64,000 nucleotides of DNA from Dyella sp. EPa41 (GTDB lineage Bacteria > Pseudomonadota > Gammaproteobacteria > Xanthomonadales > Rhodanobacteraceae). The translations under genes were made by a program, and so were the position numbers. Below, piece after piece: positions 1-9,357 of this stretch (position 1 is its first letter; the number at the start of each line of letters is the position of its first letter). A model generated the notes under the pieces. It had not been told where the DNA came from, did no database searches, and saw only the letters and a program-made list of their open reading frames with translations. The stretch covers positions 1-64,000 of the forward strand of contig NZ_BCPR01000015.1 of assembly GCF_016586165.1 (NCBI RefSeq), written 5' to 3'.

Positions 1-178
1 AGAGAGGCCACCCCGATGTCGCGCCCCTGCGGGGCCGCAGGCGGGAGGCGGGGTGGATCGACAGGGCCTCCTGCCCTGACGATCCCCTGGCCGGCGTCCT
101 GCCGGCCACCCTTCGGGCGATTCCACCTCCCGCCTGCTCGCGCCATAGGGGAAGGAAGATCAAGAGCGGACCCTACCC

Positions 179-252
179 TGTAGGAGCGCACCCAGTGCGC
201 GACCGCAGTGCATCTGTGACCTCTGCGGTCGCGCACAGGGTGCGCTCCTACA
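179..252. repeat. REP-like inverted repeat pair
   Basis: Two head-to-head copies of the window's common repeat (179-208 and 223-252) form a nearly perfect inverted repeat of about 30 bp per arm with a short 14-bp loop. The core is GGAGCGCACC followed by GTGCGCGACC. The pair lies in non-coding DNA. Confidence 0.8.
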
Positions 253-499
253 GAGAGAGGGAGAGGTTGTCGCTCGCGATGTGCCGCGCAGCGGCACGAG
301 CCTTCAACAACCCCCTGTGTGGCGGTGAGGGGTGGACGAATAGGCCCCGCAGGGGTGCCCGACAGGACGTCGGGCACTTTTCGTCCGGGCAGGAGCCCGG
401 TCGAAAAGCCCGGCCGCCCCTCACGCACTGGCTGGGCAAAGCCCAGACAGCGCCACGTGGGGTGCCGTTCTCTTTGGTTACTTTCTCTTGGGCAAGCAA

Positions 500-880
500 G
501 AGAAAGTGACCCGGCCTCCGGCAGGAGGGCGGAAGCCCGCCGCCCCACAGGGACTCCCTTCGGTCGCAGGCGAGCCAGGTCGCAATTACGCGACGATCAG
601 GGCACAGCGAGGCTGTGTCGGTGACAGGTCATTAGGACTGAGGCGAAAGGCTGTCGCGCACTGGGTGCGCTCCTACAAAGGAACGATCGCTACGCGAGGA
701 GAAAGTGACCCGGGTCGCGCGGCAGCGGTCCGAAAGGCCGCCGTCCCATGGGGACTCCCTGCGGTCGCAAGCGAGCCCCATCGCGAGATGACCCAACGAT
801 CAGCGCACAACGACTGTGCCGGGAAAACCGGCAATCAAGGCCGAGGCGAAAGGCTCTCGCGCACAGGGTGCGCTCCTACA
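500..880. repeat. Imperfect tandem duplication ending in REP units
   Basis: Two diverged copies of a unit of roughly 180-200 bp lie side by side. Each begins with AGAAAGTGACCCGG (about 501 and 700), continues through a GGGACTCCCT..CGGTCGCA block, and ends with AGGCGAAAGGCT and a REP-like unit (653-677 and 857-880). No coding function is seen. Confidence 0.6.
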
Positions 881-898
881 ACGAGGTGGTGGGCTGCT

Positions 899-1453
899 TC
901 AGTTCGGTTGCGCCATCGCCAGCAGCACGACGCTGCCCTCGGCCAGCTCGAACGGGCTGCGATCCGGCAGCCACGCATCGCCGGCCTGGAGATCACCATC
1001 GATGGTCGTCACCATGCCGCGTGCCACGTAGAGCAGCACGCACGAAGGCGCCGGTTCATGGCTGCCCGGCTGCATGAGCGTGCGTACCTCGCCCCGTCCC
1101 CATGCACGCCGGATCATCAGGTTGAAATCCCGCGTGGCGCCACCGGCCATGGTCACTTCCACGCGCGCCTCGCCCACAAACGCGAACGGCTCGAACGGGA
1201 TCACCAGCGCGTGCTCGCGCGCGCCATCGAGGGTCATGGTGAAACCATCGCCCTCCAGTAGCACGATCTCCCGGTCGACGCCGGGGAACGTGGAGAACGG
1301 CGCCGCGCTGTTCACCTCGGCCACACTCACGCGCCACAGAAAATCCTCGTTGCAGGCATCGGCGGGAAAGCGTGCGATTTCCCGCGTGGTGCCCATGCCG
1401 TTCTTCCATGGTTGCGGTTGCGTGTCGGCGGCGCGGATGATGTGGAAACTCAT
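899..1453 (-). CDS. HutD/Ves family protein
   Basis: A 184-residue protein of the HutD/Ves cupin-like family (E. coli Ves, Pseudomonas HutD). Visible family features are the N-terminal WKNGMGTTREIA block, the FLWRVSVAEV..GPFS-like segment (here SAAPFSTFPGVDR) and a C-terminal cupin-like half. HutD is usually linked to histidine use, but its biochemical role is not settled and no other hut gene is in this window. The start codon overlaps the stop of dinG (ATGA at 1450-1453), so translation is probably coupled to the helicase gene. An open frame continues upstream of this ATG, but it is a shadow of dinG. Confidence 0.85.
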   Translation of the reverse strand: MSFHIIRAADTQPQPWKNGMGTTREIARFPADACNEDFLWRVSVAEVNSAAPFSTFPGVDREIVLLEGDGFTMTLDGAREHALVIPFEPFAFVGEARVEVTMAGGATRDFNLMIRRAWGRGEVRTLMQPGSHEPAPSCVLLYVARGMVTTIDGDLQAGDAWLPDRSPFELAEGSVVLLAMAQPN

Positions 1454-3552
1454 GCCACTTTCTCGATGACGCGGGTAAAGGGAGGCAGTGCCTTGAGCAT
1501 GCGCTCGCCGTAGCGCTTGAGCACCACGCGGCGATCGAGCAGCACGATGCGGCCGCGATCGGTCTCGGTGCGGATCAGGCGGCCGCAATACTGCGTAAGC
1601 AGGCGTGTCGCTTCGGGCACCGTGACTTCGATGAAGGGGTTGCGGCCGCGCGACTCCAGCCATTCCGCATAGGTGGCGCCGACCGGATCGGTGGGCACCG
1701 CGAACGGGAGCTGCGTGATCACCACGGTTTCGCAGAGCTTGCCGGGCAGGTCGAGGCCTTCGCCGAACGAGGCGAGGCCGAACAGCGTGCTGCCTTTTCC
1801 CGCCTCGATGTCGGCGATGTGCTCGGCCACCAGCTGCGCCTTGCCGAGCGAGCCCTGCGCGCGCACCTTGCGCACATATTCGATCGGCAGCTTCTGCAGC
1901 ACGCGATCGAGCTTCATGCGCGAGGTGAACAGCACGAGGTTGCCGGCCGCCCAGTCCAGATGCGTGGCGAGCCAGTCGCAGATTTCCTGCACGTGCTCTT
2001 CGCGGGCATCGGGCAGGGCGCGCAGCGCGGGCACTTCCAATCGAGCCTGCGTGGCGAGGTCGAACGGCGAGGGAAGGCTCAGCGTCACGGCGTCGTCCGG
2101 CAGGCCCACGGCGTCGGCGAAGCCGCGGAAATTGCCGCCCGCGCTCAACGTCGCGGAGGTCATCACTACGGCGCTCGCATTGCCCCACAGCACGCTGCGC
2201 AGCAGTCCGCCGGCCGACACGGAGGACGCATGGCAGACCAGTTGCTGGTCGACGCTCATGGTGACCCAACGTGCGAGCGGCGGCGCGTTCTCGCCATCCG
2301 AGGTCGACCACGCGCGCCAGGTGCGCAGCTGCCGGTCGATGCGTTCCAGTGCCATGCCCAGTTCGCGCGACAGCGCCTCATGGGTGGGGCCGCTCTCGGT
2401 CATCTCCAGCACGGCGCGGCGCACGGCGCCGACCCAGCGTTCGATCTCGCCGGTGAAGACGTAGAGCGCGCGCGCATGTTCCACCCAGGCCTCCGGCAGC
2501 TGGCCGAGCGAGCCGCGGTACATCGGCTCGTCGTCATCGGGGGAGGGCAGCCAGCCGAGGCGGATCTCCTTCTCCAGCTCCTCCAGCGCGTCGCTCAGTT
2601 CCTGCAGCTTCTGGTCGCCGGCATCCAGCGCGAGCTTGCCGATCACTTCCTTGTCGGTAAGCGAATACGCCGCGTGGATCTGCCGGCCGAGGCGGCTCAG
2701 CTGGCGCACGGCGGCGGTCATGTAGACCTCCGCCGCACCGCGATCGATCGCCTTGTTCGGCACGTGATGGCCTTCGTCGAAGATGTACAGCGTCTCGTCG
2801 GGCTTGGGCAGGATCACGCCGCCGAAGCCGTCCTCTTCGCGAGGCATGGTGAGGTCGGCCAGCACCAGGTCCTGGTTGGCCACGATGATGTCGGCATCGC
2901 CGACGGCACGCCGCGCGGCGAAGAACGGGCAGTTCATGAACAGCGCGCACTTGCGCCCGGTGCAGCCGCCCGCGCTGGTGGTGATCATGGGGCGCAGCAC
3001 GTCGCTGATCGGTTCGGGCGCGGTGTCGATGTCGCCGTCCCACTCGTGGCGGTCGAACAGGTCGGCCAGCTTGGACAAGGCCTTCTTGTCGCGCTCCTGC
3101 GGCGGCTTGGTCCACAGCGCCAGGTCGGCGTCGAAGGCCAGCCCCATCTGCGCCGTCTCATTGAGGCTGTTGCTGGCCATGGCGAGGTTGCGCGGACACA
3201 GGTAGCGGCCGCGGCCCTTGGCCAAGGCCACCTTCGCCTCGGTGCCATTGAGCTTGAGATACAGCGGGATATCACGCTGGACGAGCTGCTCCTGCAGCGC
3301 GACCGTGGCCGTGGCGATCAGCAGCTTCTTCTTCTGCGCGCGGGCCACTTCGGCGCCGGCGATCAGGTAGGCCATCGACTTGCCGGTGCCGGTGGGCGCC
3401 TCGATCACCGCCGCGCCACCTTCCTGCGCCAGCGCCTTGGCCACCTCGGCGATCATCTTTCCCTGCGACGCGCGCGCACGAAAACCCGGCAGCCCGTCCT
3501 TCAGGCGCGTATAGGCGGCGCGGATCGCGTCTTTGGTGGTATCGGTGAGCAT
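1450..3552 (-). CDS. dinG: ATP-dependent DNA helicase DinG
   Basis: A 700-residue XPD/Rad3-like superfamily 2 helicase. The Walker A motif EAPTGTGKS is at residues 51-59. Four cysteines expected to hold the 4Fe-4S cluster are at 119, 197, 202 and 208. The DEAH-type box reads DEGH at 259-262, and a C-terminal helicase domain ends with the QxxGRxIR-type motif (QYCGRLIRTETDRG). DinG unwinds 5'-to-3' and resolves R-loops and other structures in damaged DNA. Length is normal for the family. It is the first gene of a two-gene unit with the HutD-like gene. The window shows no LexA-type operator that I can support. Confidence 0.93.
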   Translation of the reverse strand: MLTDTTKDAIRAAYTRLKDGLPGFRARASQGKMIAEVAKALAQEGGAAVIEAPTGTGKSMAYLIAGAEVARAQKKKLLIATATVALQEQLVQRDIPLYLKLNGTEAKVALAKGRGRYLCPRNLAMASNSLNETAQMGLAFDADLALWTKPPQERDKKALSKLADLFDRHEWDGDIDTAPEPISDVLRPMITTSAGGCTGRKCALFMNCPFFAARRAVGDADIIVANQDLVLADLTMPREEDGFGGVILPKPDETLYIFDEGHHVPNKAIDRGAAEVYMTAAVRQLSRLGRQIHAAYSLTDKEVIGKLALDAGDQKLQELSDALEELEKEIRLGWLPSPDDDEPMYRGSLGQLPEAWVEHARALYVFTGEIERWVGAVRRAVLEMTESGPTHEALSRELGMALERIDRQLRTWRAWSTSDGENAPPLARWVTMSVDQQLVCHASSVSAGGLLRSVLWGNASAVVMTSATLSAGGNFRGFADAVGLPDDAVTLSLPSPFDLATQARLEVPALRALPDAREEHVQEICDWLATHLDWAAGNLVLFTSRMKLDRVLQKLPIEYVRKVRAQGSLGKAQLVAEHIADIEAGKGSTLFGLASFGEGLDLPGKLCETVVITQLPFAVPTDPVGATYAEWLESRGRNPFIEVTVPEATRLLTQYCGRLIRTETDRGRIVLLDRRVVLKRYGERMLKALPPFTRVIEKVA

Positions 3553-3655
3553 CGGGCAAATGGGCGCGCGGTATCGCGTCGGCCGGCCATTCTCTCATGC
3601 CCGGCCGCGGCCTGCCGGCCCTGGCCGGAAACCGCGCTCCCATGCGGGTCCGGCG

Positions 3656-3687
3656 AAAAAGGAAGGGCCGGCCGGGCCGACCCTTCC
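3656..3687 (-). terminator. Rho-independent terminator of the TonB receptor gene
   Basis: Read on the minus strand, a G/C-rich stem (GGAAGGG...CCCTTCC with an inner GGCC core) is followed directly by TTTTT (aaaaa at 3656-3660 on the plus strand). It starts about 30 bp after the receptor stop codon. Confidence 0.75.
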
Positions 3688-3715
3688 ACCCCAAGTTCCC
3701 GGGCTGCCACTCAGG

Positions 3716-6634
3716 TCAGAAGTTGTAGTTGAAGCCCGCGTAGCAGGCGCGGCCGATGGCGTCGTACAGGCCGCCGCCGAAGCTATTGCCGAAAATGTTC
3801 ACCGGCGGATCGCGGTCGAATACGTTGGTTACACCGAAGTAGGCCTGCCAACCGCTCTTTGGGAACGTGTATCCGACCTTGGCGTCGTTGAAGAAGCCAG
3901 CGCCCGCCTTGATCGGCGTGGTCTGCGTCGGGTTCGACTGGTAGCTCTCGTTGCTCACGCGCAACATTGAGGAGAAGTAGCGCATGTTCCAGTTGAACAG
4001 CCAGTTGTTCATCGCGTAGGACGTGCGCAGCATGCCCTTCCACTTCGGGAAGCCCAGCGTGCCGTTGTTCTGCACGGTATTGCTTGGGTCGTCCTGAAAC
4101 GGGTGCTCGGTATAAGCGATGACCTTGGTGAGGTCCAGGTCAAGGCGCAGCTTGCCGCTGCCGATTTCACGCGAGTAGTAAGCGCCGATATCCACGCCCG
4201 AAGTGCTGAGCGACGAAATGTTCTGATTCACCGATTTGATGTAGACCAGCTCTTGAGTCACCGGATCGCGCAAGGCGTTACCGCAATACGGATTGTTGAT
4301 GCCCGTAGTGGAGTCCACACAGTGGTTGGCGATGTCGGTGCCGCTGGGCGCGCTGATGGCGTCGGTCAGCTTGATGTTCCAGTAATCCGCGGTCATCCCG
4401 AAGCCGGGCAGGAATTCCGGCGTGAGCACGAGGCCCGCCGTCCACGTACGACCCTGTTCCGGCTTGAGGTCCGGATTGCTGCCGGACAGGCCGCGGATGG
4501 ATGACGTATTGGTCGACGTCCAGCCAGCCGGAACGCCCAATGCCTGGCAATTGGCCGTGCGCTGGGCCGGATCGGGCGCGTTCTTCAACTGCTTTACCGA
4601 GCACGGGTCTGTGATGGTGAAGAAGTTCTCTGATTGGCCACCGAACAGCTCGCCGATATTCGGTGCACGAACGGCGCTGGACATGGTGCCACGCAGGCGG
4701 ATGTTGCTGTCGATCGACCAGTCCAAGCCCCAGCGCCAAGCCTTGGTATGGCCGATGGTGCTGTAGTCGGAGAAGCGTGCGGCCGCATCAAAGGTCAGGT
4801 TCTGGGCGAACGGGCGGCCGGAGATCAGCGGCATCGCGGTTTCGACATACCCTTCCTTTACGTCGTAGGCTCCGCTGGAGGGCGGAATGGCGTTGAGGAA
4901 GGTGAGGCCGGCAACATCCAGCGGATCGGTGACCTGGCGGCTGGTCTCGCGGCGGAACTCCACGCCAGCCACCATGCTGGCGGCGCCAGCCTCGAACGGC
5001 ATTTGGAACAGGTTGTTGTTGATAACCGTGCCGCCGCCAACAAACTGCGTGAGTCGTGAAGTGGTGGTGGTGGTGGTGTTGAACCACTGTGCTGCCGCCG
5101 GGTTGACCGCGCCCGTGCCGAAGATGCTGGTCGGCACGCAACCGCCGCCCAGGGCGATCGGATCGAGCACGCCGCCGGCATTGGGGTTCACCGCATTGGG
5201 GTTGAGCGTGGAGCGGCAGACGATGTTGCCGGTCTTCGGATCGCGCACGGCGTCGATCGACGCATAAAAGCGATCGTTGATGCGGTTGTTGAGGTTGTGG
5301 CGGGTTTCATCCATCACGCCGTATACCAGCGAGGTATCGTATTCCCAGTCACCCGTGATCACGCCGTTGGCGCCCAGGGCGATGCGCGCGGTATCGCGGC
5401 CAGTGTCTTCACCGCGGCGGCCCGTATCGGTATCGAAGCGCGACACCTTGATGCTCTGGAGGTTATTCGCGTCCATCACCGCTGCCAGTGACGGATCGAT
5501 GTAGGCGTTGTCACGGGTGATGACATAGGCGCTGCCGCCGCTACCGAAGGCGGGCTGGCCATACTTCTTCACGTCGATATGGCTATAGGTGCCTTCTGCA
5601 TAGAGGTGCTGCTCGGGCGTGATGTCGAAGCTCGCCACGCTGCTCAACGTAGTGCGGCTGTATTGGGGCTCCAACTGCAGCACCTGGTTGACGTCCGTGC
5701 GGTCGCAGTCCGAGCAACGGCCGGTGTTGTCGTAGGGTCCGTTGAAGTTTTGGTGGCGTACCGATCCGTCCGTATTGAAGACATAGCGCTCGCCGATAGC
5801 CGTCGCGCTGCCGGTAGAGAAGGTGCCGCCGGCATAGTTGGTATAGCCACCGCCGTTGCTGAACAGCGCGGAATCAGCCGGGCCGTCGGGCGTGAGGATG
5901 GTGGCGTAGGCCTTATGGCCGAAGCGGTCACGGAACTGCAGGTCGCTCTGGTCGCTGTGTTCCACCGAGACGGCGACGTTGCCGCGGTTGTCCGCGAAGT
6001 TCATGCCGCCTGTGAGCGAGATCAGCTTTTTGTCCAGGCCTCCATGCTCGGACGTACCGTACTGCGCGTGCAGATTCGCGCCCTGGTAGTTTTTCTTGAG
6101 GATGAAGTTCACCACGCCGGTCACGGCGTCCGCGCCATACACCGCCGATGCGCCACCAGTGATGATTTCCACGCGCTCGACCCAGTCGGCGGGGATCAGG
6201 TTCACGTCGACCGCGGTGTCGCCCGCGCTGGAGCCCACGTAGCGGCGGCCATTCACCAGCACCAGCGTGCGGCTGGTGCCGAGATTGCGGAGGTCTTGCT
6301 GGGCCACGCCGGCCGTGCCGATGTAGCGGCTGGAGTTGCCCATGGTGTACGTGGTGGATAACTGCGGCATCGTCGTCATCAGATCGCCGATATTGATGGC
6401 GCCCGTCGCCTTGATGTCGGCGGCACTCAGCACGCTCACCGGCGTCGGCGAGATCACGTTGGGGTTGGAAATGCGCGTGCCGGTGACGGTGATCGTCTCC
6501 AGGCTGACTGCCTTCTTGGCGTCCGCCGCGGCGGCATCGCTGTTTGTGGCCTCCTGCGCCATGGCAGGACCAGCCAGCGCCGCCATGCAGGCCAACGCAA
6601 GCACATTACGCGACAAGGAAAAAGACATCTTCAT
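3716..6634 (-). CDS. TonB-dependent outer-membrane receptor
   Basis: A 972-residue outer-membrane transporter. The signal peptide is residues 1-26 (cleavage after AMA) and a TonB box-like ETITVT lies at about 46-51. The plug domain (about 55-190) includes the LVLVNGRRYVGS and GADAVTGVVNFI motifs. The rest is a long beta-barrel ending in an aromatic residue (YNF), the usual BAM-recognised C-terminus. The family imports iron complexes, vitamins, sugars or peptides. The size and the Gly/Ser/Thr-rich barrel fit the expanded receptor families of xanthomonads, but the substrate cannot be told. It is a single gene with its own terminator and a palindrome about 90 bp upstream (6721-6747). Confidence 0.9.
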   Translation of the reverse strand: MKMSFSLSRNVLALACMAALAGPAMAQEATNSDAAAADAKKAVSLETITVTGTRISNPNVISPTPVSVLSAADIKATGAINIGDLMTTMPQLSTTYTMGNSSRYIGTAGVAQQDLRNLGTSRTLVLVNGRRYVGSSAGDTAVDVNLIPADWVERVEIITGGASAVYGADAVTGVVNFILKKNYQGANLHAQYGTSEHGGLDKKLISLTGGMNFADNRGNVAVSVEHSDQSDLQFRDRFGHKAYATILTPDGPADSALFSNGGGYTNYAGGTFSTGSATAIGERYVFNTDGSVRHQNFNGPYDNTGRCSDCDRTDVNQVLQLEPQYSRTTLSSVASFDITPEQHLYAEGTYSHIDVKKYGQPAFGSGGSAYVITRDNAYIDPSLAAVMDANNLQSIKVSRFDTDTGRRGEDTGRDTARIALGANGVITGDWEYDTSLVYGVMDETRHNLNNRINDRFYASIDAVRDPKTGNIVCRSTLNPNAVNPNAGGVLDPIALGGGCVPTSIFGTGAVNPAAAQWFNTTTTTTSRLTQFVGGGTVINNNLFQMPFEAGAASMVAGVEFRRETSRQVTDPLDVAGLTFLNAIPPSSGAYDVKEGYVETAMPLISGRPFAQNLTFDAAARFSDYSTIGHTKAWRWGLDWSIDSNIRLRGTMSSAVRAPNIGELFGGQSENFFTITDPCSVKQLKNAPDPAQRTANCQALGVPAGWTSTNTSSIRGLSGSNPDLKPEQGRTWTAGLVLTPEFLPGFGMTADYWNIKLTDAISAPSGTDIANHCVDSTTGINNPYCGNALRDPVTQELVYIKSVNQNISSLSTSGVDIGAYYSREIGSGKLRLDLDLTKVIAYTEHPFQDDPSNTVQNNGTLGFPKWKGMLRTSYAMNNWLFNWNMRYFSSMLRVSNESYQSNPTQTTPIKAGAGFFNDAKVGYTFPKSGWQAYFGVTNVFDRDPPVNIFGNSFGGGLYDAIGRACYAGFNYNF

Positions 6635-6720
6635 ACCGCCTCCCTACGGTTTGGGTTTTTGAGCCGACGCGAATGGACGTCACCCGGGGAAGGGTGAGCG
6701 GAGTCAGCCATCTGGGTTCG

Positions 6721-6747
6721 AAACTTGTTGCGGGTGACAACAAGTTT
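6721..6747. promoter_or_regulatory. Perfect 10-bp palindrome upstream of the TonB receptor gene
   Basis: AAACTTGTTG (6721-6730) and CAACAAGTTT (6738-6747) are exact reverse complements separated by 7 bp, about 90 bp upstream of the receptor start. The arms are A/T-rich in a GC-rich genome. This fits a dimeric repressor or activator site; a terminator for the upstream gene is less likely because there is no U-tract on the minus strand. Confidence 0.4.
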
Positions 6748-6890
6748 TTACGATTTGCTCACAAGCGGCTGTAGGCCGCTAAAGACGGCGCTGTCTCTTT
6801 TCGTCGGGAGACCAAGTCAGGGCACTTGGCGATAGCGATCGGCAAAGTGCGATGTGGCGTGTAGTCGATGGATGACCTAAGGCTCGACAC

Positions 6891-8525
6891 TCAATGCGCG
6901 GCGTTGATCTGCCGCGCTACCGCCTCCGCCACTCGGATGCCGTCCACCGCGGCTGAGAGGATGCCGCCCGCATAGCCGGCGCCTTCGCCGGCGGGGTACA
7001 GGCCGCGTGTGTTGAGGCTCTGGTAATCGTCGCCGCGGCGGATGCGCACGGGTGAGGAGGTGCGTGTTTCCACGCCGGTGAGCACGGCGTCGCGCATGGC
7101 GAAGCCCTTGATCTGCCGGTCGAACGCGGGCAGCGCTTCGCGGATGGCCTCGATGGCGTAATCGGGCAGGGCGGGCGCGAGATCGGTGAGATGCACGCCG
7201 GGCTTGTACGAGGGCTGCACGCTGCCGAATTCCAATGACGGCTTGCCCGCGAGGAAATCGCCGACCAGCTGGCCCGGCGCGCTGTAATCGCGCCCGCCGA
7301 GTTCATACGCGCGCGACTCCAGCGCGCGCTGCAGGGCGATGCCGGCGAGCGGGCTGCCGCTGTCGTCGAAGGCGGCGAAATCCTTGGGATCGATGCCCAC
7401 GACGATGGCCGCATTCGCATTGCGTTCGTTGCGCGAGTACTGGCTCATGCCATTGGTCACCACGCGCCCGGGCTCCGACGTCGCGGCAACGACCGTGCCG
7501 CCGGGGCACATGCAGAAGCTGTAGACCGAGCGGCCGTTCTTGCAGTGATGTACCAGCTTGTAGTCGGCGGCGCCGAGGATCGGGTGCCCCGCCTGCGAGC
7601 CGAAACGCGCCTGGTCGATGATCGATTGCGGATGCTCCACGCGGAAGCCGATCGAGAACGGCTTGGCCTCCATGTACACGCCGCGTTCGTGCAGCTGGAA
7701 GAAGGTATCGCGTGCGCTGTGCCCCACGGCCAGCACCACGTGGTCGCTCAGCAGCTGCTCGCCGCTGGCGAGTACCAAGCCACGGATCTGGCGCGCGCCG
7801 TCGGCATCGGTGTCGACGAGGAAGTCGTCCACGCGCTGGGTAAAGCGGATCTCGCCGCCGAGCGACTCGATCGTCGCGCGCATGTTCTCCACCATCGTGA
7901 CGAGGCGGAACGTGCCGATGTGCGGTTTGCTGACGTAGAGGATTTCCTCCGGCGCGCCGGCCAGCACGAACTCGCTGAGCACCTTGCGGCCGTGGTGGTG
8001 CGGATCGGAAATCTGGCTGTGCAGTTTGCCGTCGGAGAACGTACCGGCGCCGCCTTCGCCGAACTGCACGTTGGATTCGGGCTCCAGCTTGCGCTTGCGC
8101 CACAGGCCCCAGGTATCCACGGTGCGTTCGCGCACCGCCTTGCCGCGGTCGAGGATGATGGGCCGGTAGCCCATCTGCGCAAGCAGCAGGCCGGCGAACA
8201 GCCCGCATGGACCCATGCCGATCACGATGGGACGCTGGGCCAGCTTCTCGGGCGCCTTCGCCACGAAGTGGTAGCTGGTGTCGGGCGTGGGCTGCACGTG
8301 TTTGTCGTCGGCGTGGCGCCTGAGCACGCCAGCCTCGTCGGCGACCTCCACGTCCAGCGTGTAGATCAGCTGGATGGCGCCGCGCTTGCGCGCGTCGTAG
8401 CCGCGACGGAATACGGTGACCTGGCGAACGGCCTCCTTGCCGAGACCGAGTTTCGCGCGCACGGCGGCCTCGATGGCCCCTTCGGGGTGATCGAGCGGAA
8501 GCTTGATGTCGGTGAGTCGGATCAT
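6891..8525 (-). CDS. FAD-dependent oxidoreductase (COG2509 type)
   Basis: A 544-residue flavoprotein of the uncharacterised FAD-dependent dehydrogenase family COG2509. An N-terminal alpha/beta domain (about 1-100) precedes a dinucleotide-binding motif VIGMGPCGLFAG and a QFGEGGAGTFSDGKL block typical of the family. The C-terminus carries a second FAD-contacting stretch LYPAGEGAGYAGGI. The substrate is unknown. The start chosen is the ATG of MIRLTDIKL at 8525; the open frame runs a further 35 codons upstream, but those codons are part of a REP repeat. It is not obviously co-transcribed with the neighbours. Confidence 0.85.
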   Translation of the reverse strand: MIRLTDIKLPLDHPEGAIEAAVRAKLGLGKEAVRQVTVFRRGYDARKRGAIQLIYTLDVEVADEAGVLRRHADDKHVQPTPDTSYHFVAKAPEKLAQRPIVIGMGPCGLFAGLLLAQMGYRPIILDRGKAVRERTVDTWGLWRKRKLEPESNVQFGEGGAGTFSDGKLHSQISDPHHHGRKVLSEFVLAGAPEEILYVSKPHIGTFRLVTMVENMRATIESLGGEIRFTQRVDDFLVDTDADGARQIRGLVLASGEQLLSDHVVLAVGHSARDTFFQLHERGVYMEAKPFSIGFRVEHPQSIIDQARFGSQAGHPILGAADYKLVHHCKNGRSVYSFCMCPGGTVVAATSEPGRVVTNGMSQYSRNERNANAAIVVGIDPKDFAAFDDSGSPLAGIALQRALESRAYELGGRDYSAPGQLVGDFLAGKPSLEFGSVQPSYKPGVHLTDLAPALPDYAIEAIREALPAFDRQIKGFAMRDAVLTGVETRTSSPVRIRRGDDYQSLNTRGLYPAGEGAGYAGGILSAAVDGIRVAEAVARQINAAH

Positions 8526-8598
8526 GCGGGGATGGGCGTCAGCCGTGGTCGGTCGCGCATTTTCGCATGTCCAGGCCGCGGGGCGGGTAGAGGGCGCC

Positions 8599-8662
8599 GT
8601 CGCGCACAGGGTGCGCTCCCACAAAGGCATATGGCTCTGTGGGAGCGCACCCTGTGCGCGAC
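8599..8662. repeat. REP-like inverted repeat pair
   Basis: Two 25-bp copies (8599-8623 and 8638-8662) form a perfect inverted repeat with a 14-bp loop, in the gap between the FAD oxidoreductase start and the end of the FrnE-like gene. The core is GGAGCGCACCCTGTGCGCGA. A strong hairpin here could protect or terminate transcripts. Confidence 0.8.
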
Positions 8663-8676
8663 TGGAAACGGCTGAA

Positions 8677-9330
8677 CTATTCTTCGGCCGCGATCTTGCG
8701 CAGTGTCTGCTCGAACACTTCGGGCGGCTGGCCGCCCTGGATCAGGTAGCGATCGTTGATGATCACCGAGGGCACCGCGCGGACGCCCTGCGACTGGTAG
8801 AACTGCTCGTGCGCCCGCACGTCCTGCGCGTAGCGGTCCTCGGCCAGCACGTGGCGCGCCTCGACCGGGTCGAGGCCGACCTGCGCCGCCACGTCCACCA
8901 GCACGTCACGCGAACTCACGTCGCGGCCGTCGGTGAAATAGGCGGTGAGCAATGCCTGTTTCAGCTCCGGCTGGCGGCCCTGCAGGGCCGCCCAGTGCAG
9001 CAGGCGGTGCGCGTCGAAGGTGTTCACGATGCGCTTGCGCTTGTCCATGTTGAAGGTGAAGCCGACCTCGGCGCCGCGCTGGCGGATCGCTTCCTGGTTC
9101 TGCGCCATCTGCTCGGGCGTGCTGCCGTACTTGCGCGCCAAGTGTTCCACCACGTCCTCGCCTTCGGGCGCCATCTGCGGATTGAGCTCGAACGGCTGGA
9201 AATGCATGTCGACGGTAACGTCGTCGCCCATGTTGGCGAGCGCCTTCTCCAGCGATTTCAGGCCGACGGCGCACCAGGGGCATACCACGTCGGAGACGAA
9301 ATCGATCTTGAGGTTGGCGGGGGTGGACAT
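8677..9330 (-). CDS. DsbA-family oxidoreductase, FrnE-like
   Basis: A 217-residue thioredoxin-fold protein of the DsbA/FrnE family. The N-terminal active site is CPWC (residues 18-21, in VVCPWCAVG), followed by the helical insertion and the cis-proline loop VRAVPSVIIN near residue 184. There is no signal peptide, so a cytoplasmic disulfide oxidoreductase or isomerase is expected, as for FrnE of Deinococcus and 2-hydroxychromene-2-carboxylate isomerase-like proteins. Length is typical. The substrate is not known. Confidence 0.88.
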   Translation of the reverse strand: MSTPANLKIDFVSDVVCPWCAVGLKSLEKALANMGDDVTVDMHFQPFELNPQMAPEGEDVVEHLARKYGSTPEQMAQNQEAIRQRGAEVGFTFNMDKRKRIVNTFDAHRLLHWAALQGRQPELKQALLTAYFTDGRDVSSRDVLVDVAAQVGLDPVEARHVLAEDRYAQDVRAHEQFYQSQGVRAVPSVIINDRYLIQGGQPPEVFEQTLRKIAAEE

Positions 9331-9357
9331 GGACGGATCCTCTGGGCGGGTCCGGCT

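Larger units (their letters stand above)
1..898. repeat. Non-coding repeat-rich intergenic region
   Basis: No credible gene is seen on either strand; the short open frames here are low-complexity readings of repeats. The stretch holds four REP-like units (179-208 facing 223-252, then single inverted units at 653-677 and 857-880). It also has a hairpin-forming inverted repeat at 476-490/497-511 (GGTTACTTTCTCTTG and its near complement), and a tandem duplication in which about 500-677 resembles about 700-880. Such intergenic repeats are common in Xanthomonadales. The left edge (1-178) shows nothing recognisable. Confidence 0.6.

Noticed and set aside
1819..3732. Very long plus-strand open frame of 637 codons opposite dinG
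   Set aside because: Antisense shadow of a well-supported helicase gene; composition is His/Arg/Gly-rich as expected from GC-rich antisense frames, and no domain is recognisable.
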